From CAIWHR01 sp963724975 (GTDB taxonomy: Bacteria > Pseudomonadota > Gammaproteobacteria > Burkholderiales > Casimicrobiaceae): a stretch of DNA of 64,000 bases. The notes beneath the pieces were generated by a model. The model was not told the DNA's origin and did no database searches. It saw nothing but the letters and a program-made list of their open reading frames with translations. Below are positions 19,044 through 28,413 of this stretch, piece by piece. Location of the stretch: NCBI GenBank assembly GCA_963724975.1, contig CAVRXB010000001.1, positions 558,001 to 622,000 of the forward strand, given 5' to 3'. Both the position numbers and the translations under genes were made by a program. Numbering within the stretch: position 1 is the first letter of the stretch; each line of letters starts with the position of its first letter.

Positions 19044-19295
19044 TCAGGCTTTGTCCGCCCGCGCCGCTGCCCATTGCGCGGGCGTCAGCGTCGTCATCGA
19101 AAGCGCATGGACCTCCTCACGCATCCGGTCGCCGAGTGCCGCGTAGACGAGCTGGTGCTGGCGGACTTTCGGCAACCCTTCGAAGCGCGCGCTGACGATC
19201 AGCGCTTCCCAGTGCTGGCCGTCGCCGCGGACGGCGAGATGCTCGCAGGGAAGATGCGCGGCGATGGAGCGTTCGATCGATTCGGCAGTAGCCAT
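19044..19295 (-). CDS. ibaG: BolA/IbaG-family protein
   Basis: 83 residues with the BolA fold: an N-terminal helix, CEHLAVRGDGQHWEALIVSARFEG, and a C-terminal helix with the conserved RHQLVYAALGDRM segment. IbaG-type proteins next to murA act with monothiol glutaredoxins in iron-sulfur and stress functions. One base separates it from murA. Confidence 0.88.
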   Translation of the reverse strand: MATAESIERSIAAHLPCEHLAVRGDGQHWEALIVSARFEGLPKVRQHQLVYAALGDRMREEVHALSMTTLTPAQWAAARADKA

Positions 19296-19304
19296 AGGGC
19301 GGTC

Positions 19305-20084
19305 TCAGAGCCGCAATTTCCAGCCGCGCCGAAGCAGCATGAGTGTGATCACCGACAATACTGCGCAGCAGCCTGCGACGAGGGCAAGCGAGAGCGTCGG
19401 CGCCACATCGGAATGCCCGAAAAACCCGTACCGGAAGCCGTCGATCATATAGAAGAACGGGTTCCAGCGGGATGCCGCTTGCCAGAACGGCGGCAGCGAA
19501 TGAATCGAGTAGAACACACCGGACAGGAACGTCAGCGGAACGATGATGAAATTCTGGAACACCGCGAGCTGGTCGAACTTGTCGGCCCACATGCCGGCCA
19601 AAAGTCCCAGCGTGCCCAGGATGGCGCTGCCGAGCAGCGCAAACACGAGCGCCCAGAACGGATGCGGCATCGCAAGCAGCGAAGGCACGAAGAACAGCGT
19701 GACGACGAAAACGCCCAGCCCGACAACGAGGCCACGCACCATCGCTCCCAGCACGTAGGCGAGATAAAGGTCGCCGGGGGACAGCGGCGGGAGCAGCATG
19801 AAAATGAGATTGCCGGTGATCTTCGACTGGATCAGCGACGATGAACTGTTGGCAAAGGCATTCTGCAGCACGGACATCATCACGAGGCCCGGGATCAGGA
19901 ATGCCGTGTAGCGCACCTCGCCGCCATACACCGTGACGTGCGACTCCAGCACGTGCGAGAAGATGAGCAGGTACAAAAGTGCGCTCAAGACCGGCGCGAG
20001 AATCGTCTGGAAGGCGACCTTCCAGAACCGCAGCAGCTCCTTGTAGAGGAGCGTGGGCCATCCGGCACCGGCAACGCGGATCAT
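19305..20084 (-). CDS. ABC-2 type transporter permease
   Basis: 259 residues with six predicted helices, of the YadH/NodJ-like ABC-2 family. LIPGLVMMSVLQNAFAN and the FQNFIIVPLTFLSGVFYSI segment are typical. It pairs with the ATPase whose stop overlaps its ATG by four bases. The exported substrate cannot be told. I chose the ATG at 20084; the frame extends upstream into the ATPase gene without similarity. Confidence 0.9.
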   Translation of the reverse strand: MIRVAGAGWPTLLYKELLRFWKVAFQTILAPVLSALLYLLIFSHVLESHVTVYGGEVRYTAFLIPGLVMMSVLQNAFANSSSSLIQSKITGNLIFMLLPPLSPGDLYLAYVLGAMVRGLVVGLGVFVVTLFFVPSLLAMPHPFWALVFALLGSAILGTLGLLAGMWADKFDQLAVFQNFIIVPLTFLSGVFYSIHSLPPFWQAASRWNPFFYMIDGFRYGFFGHSDVAPTLSLALVAGCCAVLSVITLMLLRRGWKLRL

Positions 20085-21004
20085 ACCGGCGCCCCCGCCG
20101 GCGCGCCGCGAAGGTCGCCGCCCATGATCTTGAGGAAAACGTCCTCGAGATCGGCTTCCAGAAGCGAGAGCTCCCGGATCGCCAATCCTTCCCGTCGCAT
20201 TTCCTGCAGCAGCATTTCGAGATCGGCATAATGGTCGAGTGCGACGAAGTGAACGCCGCCTTCCTCGCGCAGCACACGTGGCTGCCACGCCGCCGGGACG
20301 CGATCCGCGGCAAGCCGCACGGTGATGCCGGCAAAGCGAGACAGGAGGTTATGCTTGGTATCGAGGGCAACCACCTTGCCGGCTTGAAGCATGGCGATCC
20401 GTTCGCACAGCGCCTCGGCTTCCTCGAGATAGTGGGTGGTGAGGATGATCGTATGCCCGTCGCGGTTGAGCTTACGGATGAATCCCCACAGACTCTGCCG
20501 CAGCTCGACGTCGACGCCGGCGGTGGGCTCGTCCAGCACGATCACCGGCGGTTTGTGCACGAGCGCCTGGCCCACCAGGACGCGCCGCTTCATTCCGCCC
20601 GATAGCGAGCGCATGTTGGCGTCCGCCTTGGACGTGAGGTCGAGCCGATGCAGGATTTCGTCGATCCAGTCGCCGTTGTCGCGGATGCCGAAGTAGCCGG
20701 ATTGGATCTCGAGCGTCTCGCGCACCGAGAAGAAGGGATCGAACACGAGCTCCTGAGGCACGACGCCCAGCGCTCGCCGCGCTTCCCGATAGTCGCGCAC
20801 GACATCGTGGCCGAGGATACGCGCTGTTCCCGCATCCGCGCGGGTGAGCCCGGCAGCGATCGAGATCAACGTTGTCTTGCCGGCGCCGTTCGGCCCCAGC
20901 AAACCGAAGAATTCACCTTGCTCGACCGTGAAGCTCACACCCGAGAGCGCGCGGACGCTGCCGAAGCGGCGGGCGATATCGACGAATTCGACGGCGGCGG
21001 GCAT
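20081..21004 (-). CDS. ABC transporter ATP-binding protein
   Basis: 307 residues. Walker A is GPNGAGKTTL, the signature is SGGMKRRVLVGQAL, Walker B is VIVLDEPTAG, and the switch His is ILTTHYLEEAE. A C-terminal extension of about 80 residues is typical of the YadG-type exporters. It lies 69 bp after mlaB, and together with the permease forms an exporter often found beside mla in betaproteobacteria. Confidence 0.93.
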   Translation of the reverse strand: MPAAVEFVDIARRFGSVRALSGVSFTVEQGEFFGLLGPNGAGKTTLISIAAGLTRADAGTARILGHDVVRDYREARRALGVVPQELVFDPFFSVRETLEIQSGYFGIRDNGDWIDEILHRLDLTSKADANMRSLSGGMKRRVLVGQALVHKPPVIVLDEPTAGVDVELRQSLWGFIRKLNRDGHTIILTTHYLEEAEALCERIAMLQAGKVVALDTKHNLLSRFAGITVRLAADRVPAAWQPRVLREEGGVHFVALDHYADLEMLLQEMRREGLAIRELSLLEADLEDVFLKIMGGDLRGAPAGAPV

Positions 21005-21073
21005 GGAGGCGAGCGGCGGACAGAAGACATCCTGGAGACGGGCAACGCGGCGCGAGCGCGCCGCGGATCGACT

Positions 21074-21397
21074 TCAGCCCGCCAGGATTTCCTCTACATC
21101 GTACAGCTTCGCGAGCGCTTCGAGGCGGCCCGGAATACCGGAAAAGATTACGCGTCGACTCTCCGCAGCGGCGCGCCGCTTGATTGCGAGCAGCACGGCA
21201 ACCGCAGCCGAATCGAAGGCGCCGATGCCGCTGCACTCGACAATGCCTTCGCGCGGCAGCGGAAGCGTCGCCGACGCGGCAAGCACCGGGCCCGCCTCGG
21301 CGAACGTGAGCACGCCCACGTAGGCCCAGCGCGCACCTCCGTGGCTCGGCACGAACCCGGATGCGCTCCCCGAGCAGGCATCGCACTCCGTCGTCAT
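21074..21397 (-). CDS. mlaB: STAS-domain protein MlaB
   Basis: 107 residues. The STAS phosphate-loop region is GIVECSGIGAFDSAAVAVLL, followed by a helix and the YDVEEIL tail. MlaB is the cytoplasmic partner of the MlaF ATPase. Its start overlaps the mlaC stop by four bases. Confidence 0.88.
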   Translation of the reverse strand: MTTECDACSGSASGFVPSHGGARWAYVGVLTFAEAGPVLAASATLPLPREGIVECSGIGAFDSAAVAVLLAIKRRAAAESRRVIFSGIPGRLEALAKLYDVEEILAG

Positions 21398-22029
21398 TTC
21401 GCTGCGACACCCTTGTTGCGGTCGGAAAGCGTTTTGATGAGGCCGTCGACGCCGCCGTTCTTCATCTGCTCGTTGAATTCGTCGCGATAGTTGGTGACAA
21501 GGCTTACCCCACTGATCACGACGTCGAATACCTTCCAGCCATCTGCCGCCTTCGCGAGACTGTAGTCGAGCTGGATCGGCTGGCCCCCGGCTTTCATCAC
21601 GACCGTGCGGACAGTGACGTCGGTGTCGGCCGGCGTCATCCGCAGCGGCTTGTAGTCGATCGTCTCGTCGCGATACTTCGTAAGCGCGCTTGAATAAGTG
21701 CGCACGAGCAGCGTCTTGAACTCGTCGGCGAGCCGCTTTTGCTGCTCCGGGGTCGCCGTGCGCCAGTTTTTTCCCATGGCGAGTGCGGTCATGCGCATGA
21801 AATCGAAATGAGGGATGAGCTTCACCTCGATCACTTCGCGAATGCGTGCCTCGTTTCCGGCCTGGATCAGCGGGTCGCCCTTGATCGTCGCGAGCGTGTC
21901 CTGCGACACGCGCTTTACCATGGCGTCGGGCGCTTCCTGCGCCTGTGCGGGCAGCGCGCACGGCATCATTGCCAGCGCCCATCCTGCGCCGATCGCGCAC
22001 GAGCACCGAACCAGCCTCGCCATTGTCAT
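21394..22029 (-). CDS. mlaC: Periplasmic phospholipid shuttle MlaC
   Basis: 211 residues. A signal peptide ending near ALPAQAQEAP is followed by the Ttg2D/MlaC domain; ALAMGKNWRTATPEQQKRL and FDVVISGVSLVTNYRDEFN are characteristic. MlaC carries lipid between MlaA and MlaFEDB. It overlaps both neighbours by four bases. Confidence 0.95.
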   Translation of the reverse strand: MTMARLVRCSCAIGAGWALAMMPCALPAQAQEAPDAMVKRVSQDTLATIKGDPLIQAGNEARIREVIEVKLIPHFDFMRMTALAMGKNWRTATPEQQKRLADEFKTLLVRTYSSALTKYRDETIDYKPLRMTPADTDVTVRTVVMKAGGQPIQLDYSLAKAADGWKVFDVVISGVSLVTNYRDEFNEQMKNGGVDGLIKTLSDRNKGVAAK

Positions 22030-22733
22030 TGCTCGTCCTCGGGTTCAGGGGGCGGCTTGCCGTCGTAGATCATGTAGCGGCGCCGCTGCAGATATGCGTT
22101 GCGGATGAAGATATAGCGGTCGAGTGCCGCCGTGTCTACGATGCTGCCGCCTTCGAGCGCCTGCGAGCGGAGGTCGATGTACCCGAGCCCGTAAATCGAA
22201 TTGCGGAGCGGAACGTCGGAGATGTATCCGACCGGTCCCACCGCGATGCGCACGAGCACGCCCGTGCCGTCGCGCACCGTCGTCGGGCCGAACAGCGGAA
22301 TGAACAGGTACGGGCCCTGCGGGAATCCCCATACCGCGAACGTCTGCCCAAAATCCTCGTTGCCGCGCTCGATGCCAGCGTCGGAGGCAACGTCGATAAT
22401 GCCACCCAGGCCGAACATGGTATTGATCATCACGCGGCCAAGATCGTTGCCTGCCTTGTCCAGCTTGCCCTGCAGCAGACCATTGACGGCCGAAAAGAGG
22501 TCATCGATATTGTTGAAGATGTTGCCAAACGCGGTCCGCACAAACTTGGGAACGACAGCGACGTAGCCTTCCGCAACGGGTTTGACGAGATTGGTGTCGA
22601 GGACGTCGTGCACCTGATAGAGCGCGCGGTTCATCGGCTCGAGCGGATCAACCTTCGACGGCACTGACGCGCACCCGGCGAAGAGCGTGGTGGCGACAAT
22701 TGCGGATACCCGCAGCAGCGCTGCGGCGCTCAC
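22026..22733 (-). CDS. mlaA: Outer-membrane lipoprotein MlaA (VacJ)
   Basis: 235 residues. The lipobox is LFAGCASVPS; DPLEPMNRALYQVHDVLD and the glycine-rich FGLGGIIDVASDAG helix are the family signature. It sits inside the mla operon between mlaD and mlaC, as is usual in betaproteobacteria, rather than at a distant locus as in E. coli. Confidence 0.96.
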   Translation of the reverse strand: MSAAALLRVSAIVATTLFAGCASVPSKVDPLEPMNRALYQVHDVLDTNLVKPVAEGYVAVVPKFVRTAFGNIFNNIDDLFSAVNGLLQGKLDKAGNDLGRVMINTMFGLGGIIDVASDAGIERGNEDFGQTFAVWGFPQGPYLFIPLFGPTTVRDGTGVLVRIAVGPVGYISDVPLRNSIYGLGYIDLRSQALEGGSIVDTAALDRYIFIRNAYLQRRRYMIYDGKPPPEPEDEQ

Positions 22734-23197
22734 TTGCTGCCTCCGGAGGCCGCTTTGTCGAGCATGAATTGGCCGATCAACTTTTCAAGCACAACAGCCG
22801 ACTGGGTCTTGCCGATCCTGTCGCCGTTGGCGAGCATCTTGGTGTCGCCGCCCACGTCGAGGCCGACATAGACTTCGCCCAGCAGGCCAGAAGTCAGGAT
22901 CGACGCAATCGTGTCGTTGGTAAATTCGTTGCTGTCGTCGATCCTCATCGTCACGACTGCCTGATAGGTCTTCGGGTCGAAGCGGATCCGGTCGACGCGG
23001 CCGACGACAACACCCGCCGCCTTGACCGGAGCCCGGAGCTTGAGTCCGCCGATGTTATCGAACGCGGCTTCGAGACGATAGCCGGGTGTGTTGCCGAAGG
23101 TGACGAGATTGCCGACCTTGAGGGCGAGAAACAGGATGGCGGCGATGCCGACCGCCACGAAGATCCCGACCCACAGGTCGATGGTGTTTCGGTTCAC
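22730..23197 (-). CDS. mlaD: MCE-domain protein MlaD
   Basis: 155 residues. One N-terminal membrane helix (about 8-27) precedes an MCE domain (YRLEAAFDNIGGLKLRAPVK, SILTSGLLGEVYVGLDVGGD). The hexameric ring binds lipid on the periplasmic face. A 31-bp gap separates it from mlaE. Confidence 0.95.
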   Translation of the reverse strand: MNRNTIDLWVGIFVAVGIAAILFLALKVGNLVTFGNTPGYRLEAAFDNIGGLKLRAPVKAAGVVVGRVDRIRFDPKTYQAVVTMRIDDSNEFTNDTIASILTSGLLGEVYVGLDVGGDTKMLANGDRIGKTQSAVVLEKLIGQFMLDKAASGGSK

Positions 23198-23228
23198 GCA
23201 ATCCCTCCCCGCTCACTCACCCGCGGCG

Positions 23229-24026
23229 TCACGATACGCCTCTGAACATGAAGACCGTCAGGACGAAGTCCAGGGCGAGAATGGCGAGCGAGCTCATCAC
23301 GACGGTGCGCGTCGTCGCGCTGGACACGCCTTCGGCCGTCGGCTTCGCTTCGTAACCCTCGAACACCGCGATCAAGCTGACCGCGATTCCGAAAACGGTG
23401 CTTTTGATGACCCCGTTGACGATGTCCTGCCGAAAATCCACTGCGGACTGCATGTTGCCCCAGAACGCGCCGGCGTCGATTCCAATGAGGCGCACGCCCA
23501 CGATGTATGCGCCGAAGACGCCGAGCGTCGAGAACAACGCTGCTAGGAGCGGCATTGAGATGACGCCGCCCCAAAAACGCGGCGCCACCACGCGCGCCAG
23601 CGGATCGACGGCCATCATTTCCATCGCCGCCAATTGCTCGGTCGCCTTCATGAGCCCGATTTCCGCCGTGATCGCGCTGCCCGCTCGGCTTGCGAACAGC
23701 AGACCCGCGACCACCGGCCCGAGTTCCCGCACGAGCGACAGCGCGACAAGGACGCCGAGCGACTGGTCGGCGCCGTAGCGCTGCAACACGTCGTAACCCT
23801 GCAACGCCAGCACCATGCCTACGAAAAGACCGGAAATGAGAATGATGACGAGCGACAGCACGCCGGAGAAATAAATCTCGCGCAACGTGAGGTGCAGACG
23901 CCGGAACGCATCCGGCGTGTGCCGTATGACGGCGACGAAAAAGCGCGCGGCGAAGCCGAGCCGCTCGACATGATCGATCGCGAAGCTGCCAAGGCGACGC
24001 AGCGAGTGGGCGACCGGGCTATGCAT
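23229..24026 (-). CDS. mlaE: Phospholipid ABC transporter permease MlaE
   Basis: 265 residues with an N-terminal amphipathic helix and five or six membrane helices. RELGPVVAGLLFASRAGSAITAE is cut here by rule, but ELGPVVAGLLFASRAG and the later FEGYEAKPTAEGV are family hallmarks. The ATG at 24026 lies eight bases inside mlaF. Confidence 0.95.
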   Translation of the reverse strand: MHSPVAHSLRRLGSFAIDHVERLGFAARFFVAVIRHTPDAFRRLHLTLREIYFSGVLSLVIILISGLFVGMVLALQGYDVLQRYGADQSLGVLVALSLVRELGPVVAGLLFASRAGSAITAEIGLMKATEQLAAMEMMAVDPLARVVAPRFWGGVISMPLLAALFSTLGVFGAYIVGVRLIGIDAGAFWGNMQSAVDFRQDIVNGVIKSTVFGIAVSLIAVFEGYEAKPTAEGVSSATTRTVVMSSLAILALDFVLTVFMFRGVS

Positions 24027-24867
24027 TGGCAAATATCTCGTCGCGATATGACGGCGCCTGCACGTGGAACGGGACAGGACCATCCGCTGCGCCATCGACG
24101 AACTGGCGGACGAACGCATCACCGGTCGTGCGCACTTCGGAAGGCGTGCCCTGCCAGATGATCTTGCCGGCCGAGACAAAATACATGTAATCGACGATCT
24201 TGAGCGATTCGTAGACGTCATGTGTGACGATCACCGACGTGATGCCGAGCGCGTCGTTGAGCTTTCGGATGAGCTGCCCCACAACGCCGAGCGAAATGGG
24301 ATCGAGCCCGGCGAACGGTTCGTCATACAGGACAAGCATTGGATCGAGGGCAATGGCGCGCGCGAGCGCGACGCGTCGCGCCATGCCGCCGGACAATTCG
24401 GCCGGCATGACTTGCGCTACCCCGCGCAAACCCACTGCGTGGAGCTTCATCAGCACGAGATCGCGCACGAGCTCTTCGGAAAGGTCCGAATGCTCGCGCA
24501 TCGCGAACGCGACATTTTCGAATACCGTCATGTCGGTGAACAGCGCGCCGAACTGAAACAGCACGCCGAACTTGCGACGCAGCGCGAACAGCGCCTCGCG
24601 GTCGAGGTCCGGCACCGACTGGCCGCCCACGATGACGCGCCCCGATTGCGGCCGCAACTGCCCGCCGATCAGCCGCAGGATCGTCGTCTTTCCGCAGCCC
24701 GAACCTCCCATGATCGCGACGACCTTGCCGCGCGGGATCGTCATCGAGATAGCGTCCAGCACATGCCGCGTGCGGTCATAGCCGAACGTGACACCGGCAA
24801 GCTCGACTGCAATATCGGGAGCGCGGACCGCACCGGTAGCGGCGGTCTGATCAGTGGATTGCGACAC
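24019..24867 (-). CDS. mlaF: Phospholipid ABC transporter ATPase MlaF
   Basis: 282 residues. Walker A is MGGSGCGKTTIL, the signature is LSGGMARRVALARAI, and Walker B is MLVLYDEPFAGLDP. First gene of mlaFEDACB, with a good promoter candidate directly upstream. Confidence 0.96.
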   Translation of the reverse strand: MSQSTDQTAATGAVRAPDIAVELAGVTFGYDRTRHVLDAISMTIPRGKVVAIMGGSGCGKTTILRLIGGQLRPQSGRVIVGGQSVPDLDREALFALRRKFGVLFQFGALFTDMTVFENVAFAMREHSDLSEELVRDLVLMKLHAVGLRGVAQVMPAELSGGMARRVALARAIALDPMLVLYDEPFAGLDPISLGVVGQLIRKLNDALGITSVIVTHDVYESLKIVDYMYFVSAGKIIWQGTPSEVRTTGDAFVRQFVDGAADGPVPFHVQAPSYRDEIFANA

Positions 24868-24895
24868 GGAATGGGCGGACGAACGCGGGATGGCG

Positions 24896-24924
24896 ATTGT
24901 AGCCTGTCGCCTCTGCCGTCACAA
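24896..24924 (-). promoter_or_regulatory. Candidate sigma-70 promoter of the mla operon
   Basis: On the minus strand TTGTGA, a 17-bp spacer and TACAAT lie just upstream of mlaF. This is the best two-hexamer match I found in the window. Confidence 0.5.
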
Positions 24925-24978
24925 TGACCCGCAGTGGGTTGCCGGGTTCGGCGCGCCGCGGCGCGCGCACGCGGTCGG

Positions 24979-26106
24979 CTATTGCGTCGCCTTCGTCGTG
25001 TACGCGCCCCAGATGTCGGTGTCGTTGCGGTCGAACTCGTTGTTGCCAAAGCTTGTGAGCGTCGACGTGTCTCCCGTCATTCCAGTCAGGTTGCGCGTGA
25101 ATGTCGTCCGGCCGACGCTCGCAACGCAATCTCCGCCGACGACCTGCAGCCCCGACGCATTGCCTGCAAGATGGTGGCTGATGGTGCTGTCGGTGAGCGT
25201 GAGCACGCCCGACGCAGTCCCGAAGCACTGGAAGTTGATCCCGTTGTAGCCGCCGCCGGCGTTGTCGACGAGCGTAGTTCCAGTCACCACCGCATCGACC
25301 CGATTGGGCGCGTTGCCCTGCACCTGGACGTTGATGCCGCCGAACCCGCTTCCGCTGATCAGCGTCCGCTCGACCACCAGGCGGACGGTCCCGGTGATAC
25401 CGGAGAAGATGATCGCCTGAAAACCGGTGCTGTTACGATGCACGACGCTGTTCCGTACGTAGAGCTCGCCGTCGTTGATCACCGAGGCCCCGCCTCCCTG
25501 GTTTTCCTCCATCCGAGCGTGGTCGACATAGACCCGCGCGCCACCGGCTACCCGGATCCCCTCGGTGCCGTTGGTGCGGAGCTCTGCATCCGTGACGTAG
25601 ACACGGCATCCCGCGCAATTTGCATTGATGGCCGGACCGATCATGTTGGAGATCACCGGACTCTCGATGTGAACCTCCGAATTGCTGCCGAAAACATTGA
25701 TTCCTTGCGATCCGCCCTGGCCGTTGATCGAGAGGCCGCGCAGCACCACGTTGATACCCGACCCGCCGACGCTGACGCCCGTGCCGGACAGCACGCTGAT
25801 CCCTGCGTAAGTTCCGGGCGCGGCGATAATGGACACCGATTTTGTGATCGACACCGTGCCGTACCCGGCGGAGTCTCTGACGACAATCTCGCCGCCGGTG
25901 TTCGTCACGCCGAGTGCCGCCGTGAACGAGCGGCATGGAAGCGCGATCGAGCAATTGCCGGCAGTGTTGGCATCCGCACCGTCAGATGCCACGAACGTTC
26001 TTGGCGCCGATGCGAACGCCGCGCCGCCGCCTGTCGAGAGCGCGAGACCGAACAAGCCAGTCGTGACTACGGGGCGAACCGCGAGCAAAATGCGAGAAGT
26101 GCGCAT
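24979..26106 (-). CDS. Exported right-handed beta-helix protein
   Basis: 375 residues. A signal peptide (about 1-33, ending AAFASAP) is followed by a solenoid of short strands with recurring asparagine/glycine turns, such as GISVLSGTGVSV, LRGLSINGQGG and SGFGGINVQVQG. This pattern matches parallel beta-helix proteins of the pectate-lyase-like superfamily. The N-terminal block (SCxxALPCRSFTAAL-like) recurs in predicted exoproteins. No catalytic residues can be assigned. GGGAG precedes the ATG at 26106. It converges with nothing and is flanked by genes on its own strand. Confidence 0.75.
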   Translation of the reverse strand: MRTSRILLAVRPVVTTGLFGLALSTGGGAAFASAPRTFVASDGADANTAGNCSIALPCRSFTAALGVTNTGGEIVVRDSAGYGTVSITKSVSIIAAPGTYAGISVLSGTGVSVGGSGINVVLRGLSINGQGGSQGINVFGSNSEVHIESPVISNMIGPAINANCAGCRVYVTDAELRTNGTEGIRVAGGARVYVDHARMEENQGGGASVINDGELYVRNSVVHRNSTGFQAIIFSGITGTVRLVVERTLISGSGFGGINVQVQGNAPNRVDAVVTGTTLVDNAGGGYNGINFQCFGTASGVLTLTDSTISHHLAGNASGLQVVGGDCVASVGRTTFTRNLTGMTGDTSTLTSFGNNEFDRNDTDIWGAYTTKATQ

Positions 26107-26224
26107 GATAGTCTCCCTGGTTGGACCCGCCGCGCCGCCCGTGCGCATTTCGGCACGTCCTTCGCGTCTTCGCCGGGTGTGGTGCGATTGTGCGCCACGT
26201 GAAGGTCGCGCGACAACGGCGGCG

Positions 26225-28189
26225 TCAGCGCCTCAACAGCGCCTGCTCGGCAATCGCGAGGTTTTCCGGACGACCGAGCAGCACGACGACGTCGCCTTCT
26301 TCGAACACGAACTCCGGCCCCGGCGCCTGCGAGCGCGCGCCCTTGCGGCGAACGCCGGTCACCTCGACCAGCCCCGCGACGCCAAGCTCGCGCACCGAGC
26401 GCCCGATCGCGCGCGCCCTACCGGTCAGCAGCAGCGAATGCAGCCGCGGCTGCAAATTGTCCGCCGCGTCCGCCGCGTCGGAAGCACCGTGAAAGAAACC
26501 ACGGAACAGACTGTAGCGTTCCTCGCGGATTGCACGGATTCGCTTCAGCACGCGATTGAGCGGCACGCCGAGCAAGAGCAGCGAATGCGTCGCCAGCATC
26601 AGGCTGCCTTCCAGCACTTCCGGCACCACTTCCGCTGCGCCGGCCGTTAACAGCCGATCGAGCTCGTTGTCGTCCAGCGTGCGCACGACCACAGGCAGTT
26701 CCGGTCGCGCCTGATGGGAATGATGCAGAATCTTCATCGCCGTCGGCGTGTCCGCGAACGTGACGACTATCGCGCGCGCCTTCGACAGCCCCGCGGCCGA
26801 CAGCGCGTCCCTGCGTCCGGCGTCACCGTAGACGACGGTACTGCCTTCGCCCGCAGCCTCGCGCACCCGCTGCGGATCCGAGTCGAGCGCAATAAACGGG
26901 ATGTCTTCGGCTTCGAGCAGTCGCGCGAGGTTCTGGCCACTCCTGCCGTAGCCGCAGATGATCACGTGATCCTGCCGCGCCATCGTGGTTGCCGCGATGC
27001 GCGTGATCTGTGCTGCACGCGCAAGCCAATCGTTGGCGGTGAACTTCTTCACGATCGGCTCGACGAAGTGAATGATGAACGGCGCCGTCAGCATTGACAG
27101 CACCATGGCAGCCAGCACCGCCTGCGTGAGCGGCGGGCCGATCAAGCCGCTTTCCACGGAGAGCGCCAGCATGACGAGCGCGAATTCGCCCGCCTGCGCG
27201 AGATAGAAGCCCGTGCGCAGCGCCGTGCCGAGAGGCGCGCCGAAAAGCCGCGACAGGAGCACGACAAGCACGAGCTTTCCTGCCACTGGAGCGACCAGCA
27301 GCACGAGCACGTAGCCCCAATGCGCCGCGACGACGCGGAGGTCGAGCAACATTCCTACGGATACAAAGAAGAGGCCGAGCAGCACGTCGCGGAAGGGTTT
27401 GATGTCCTCCTCGACCTGGTAGCGGTATTCGGTCTCGGCGATGAGCATGCCGGCGAGAAACGCCCCGAGCGCCAGCGACAAGTCCGCGAGCCTCGTCAAC
27501 GCGGCAAGCCCGAGAGTTACGAGCAGGAGATTCAGCATGAAGAGCTCGGGGCTCTTCTGCCGCGCGACGACATGGAACCATGCGCGCATCGGCTTTTGGC
27601 CAGCGAAAAGGATGAGCACTAGTGCCGCCGCCGCCTTTAACGCCGCGATCGCGAGATCGCCCATCAATTGCCCGCCGCCCTTGCCCAAAGAGGGAATCAC
27701 GATCAGGAACGCGACCACCGCGAGGTCCTGGAACAGCAGGACGCCCATCACGTCACGGCCGTGCGGCGTCGCGATTTCCATCTTTTCGGCGAGCATCTTC
27801 GAAACGATCGCGGTCGAGCTCATTGCGACCATTCCGCCCAGCACGAAGCCTGCCTGCCATCCGTAGCCGAAAAGGTGCAGCACGATCATCGCCGTCACCG
27901 TCGTGATCGTGACCTGCGCGAGTCCAAGCCCGAAGACCGCACGTTGCATCGCCTTCAACTGCGGCAGGCTGAACTCGAGTCCGATCGAGAACATCAGGAA
28001 GACGATGCCGAATTCGGCCAGGTCGCGAACGTCGGCCGATTCGGGGACGAGCGCGAGCGCGTGCGGTCCGACGGCGAGACCGACGACGAGGTAACCGAGG
28101 ATTGGCGGCAGCCGGACGAGCCGGCACAAGACGACCGCAACGACCGCCGCACCGAGCAGGATCAGAATCAGCTGCAGTGTCTGCGGCAT
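26225..28189 (-). CDS. CPA2-family potassium/proton antiporter with RCK domains
   Basis: 654 residues of the KefB/KefC/YbaL type. About twelve membrane helices occupy residues 1-390 (GYLVVGLAVGPHAL, LFFVSVGMLLDLRVV). An RCK/TrkA-N domain starts near residue 410 (VIICGYGRSGQNLARLLE; the GxGxxG dinucleotide loop), and a TrkA-C domain ends the protein (GARSQAPGPEFVFEEGDVVVLLGRPE). I chose the ATG at 28189 since MPQTLQLILILLGAA begins the first helix. It is divergent from kdsD. Confidence 0.92.
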   Translation of the reverse strand: MPQTLQLILILLGAAVVAVVLCRLVRLPPILGYLVVGLAVGPHALALVPESADVRDLAEFGIVFLMFSIGLEFSLPQLKAMQRAVFGLGLAQVTITTVTAMIVLHLFGYGWQAGFVLGGMVAMSSTAIVSKMLAEKMEIATPHGRDVMGVLLFQDLAVVAFLIVIPSLGKGGGQLMGDLAIAALKAAAALVLILFAGQKPMRAWFHVVARQKSPELFMLNLLLVTLGLAALTRLADLSLALGAFLAGMLIAETEYRYQVEEDIKPFRDVLLGLFFVSVGMLLDLRVVAAHWGYVLVLLVAPVAGKLVLVVLLSRLFGAPLGTALRTGFYLAQAGEFALVMLALSVESGLIGPPLTQAVLAAMVLSMLTAPFIIHFVEPIVKKFTANDWLARAAQITRIAATTMARQDHVIICGYGRSGQNLARLLEAEDIPFIALDSDPQRVREAAGEGSTVVYGDAGRRDALSAAGLSKARAIVVTFADTPTAMKILHHSHQARPELPVVVRTLDDNELDRLLTAGAAEVVPEVLEGSLMLATHSLLLLGVPLNRVLKRIRAIREERYSLFRGFFHGASDAADAADNLQPRLHSLLLTGRARAIGRSVRELGVAGLVEVTGVRRKGARSQAPGPEFVFEEGDVVVLLGRPENLAIAEQALLRR

Positions 28190-28413
28190 TGTGAGCGAGC
28201 GCGACCCGCGAATATGGACGCGGACCAATGTAGCACAGCGATGCCGCGTGCCCGGTACGCGACGGGCCGCTAGGCGCGCGAACATTCCGGCTACCCGCTG
28301 CGCCTCTCGCCTCGCATCCGTCGCTCTTTGCCTCTTCAACGCGCACGTGAAAGCACGTGAAAGCAAGTCCGAGGCTCCATGAGCGGCCGCCGCGCTCGGT
28401 TATACTCTTGCAG
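28190..28413. promoter_or_regulatory. Divergent control region between the antiporter gene and kdsD
   Basis: 224 bp. It contains a tandem GCACGTGAAA repeat at 28343-28352 and 28353-28362, each with the palindrome CACGTG, and TATACT at 28401-28406 facing kdsD. If TATACT is a -10 box, transcription would begin at or next to the kdsD ATG (28414), and the tandem repeat would be centred about 60 bp upstream. Confidence 0.4.
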
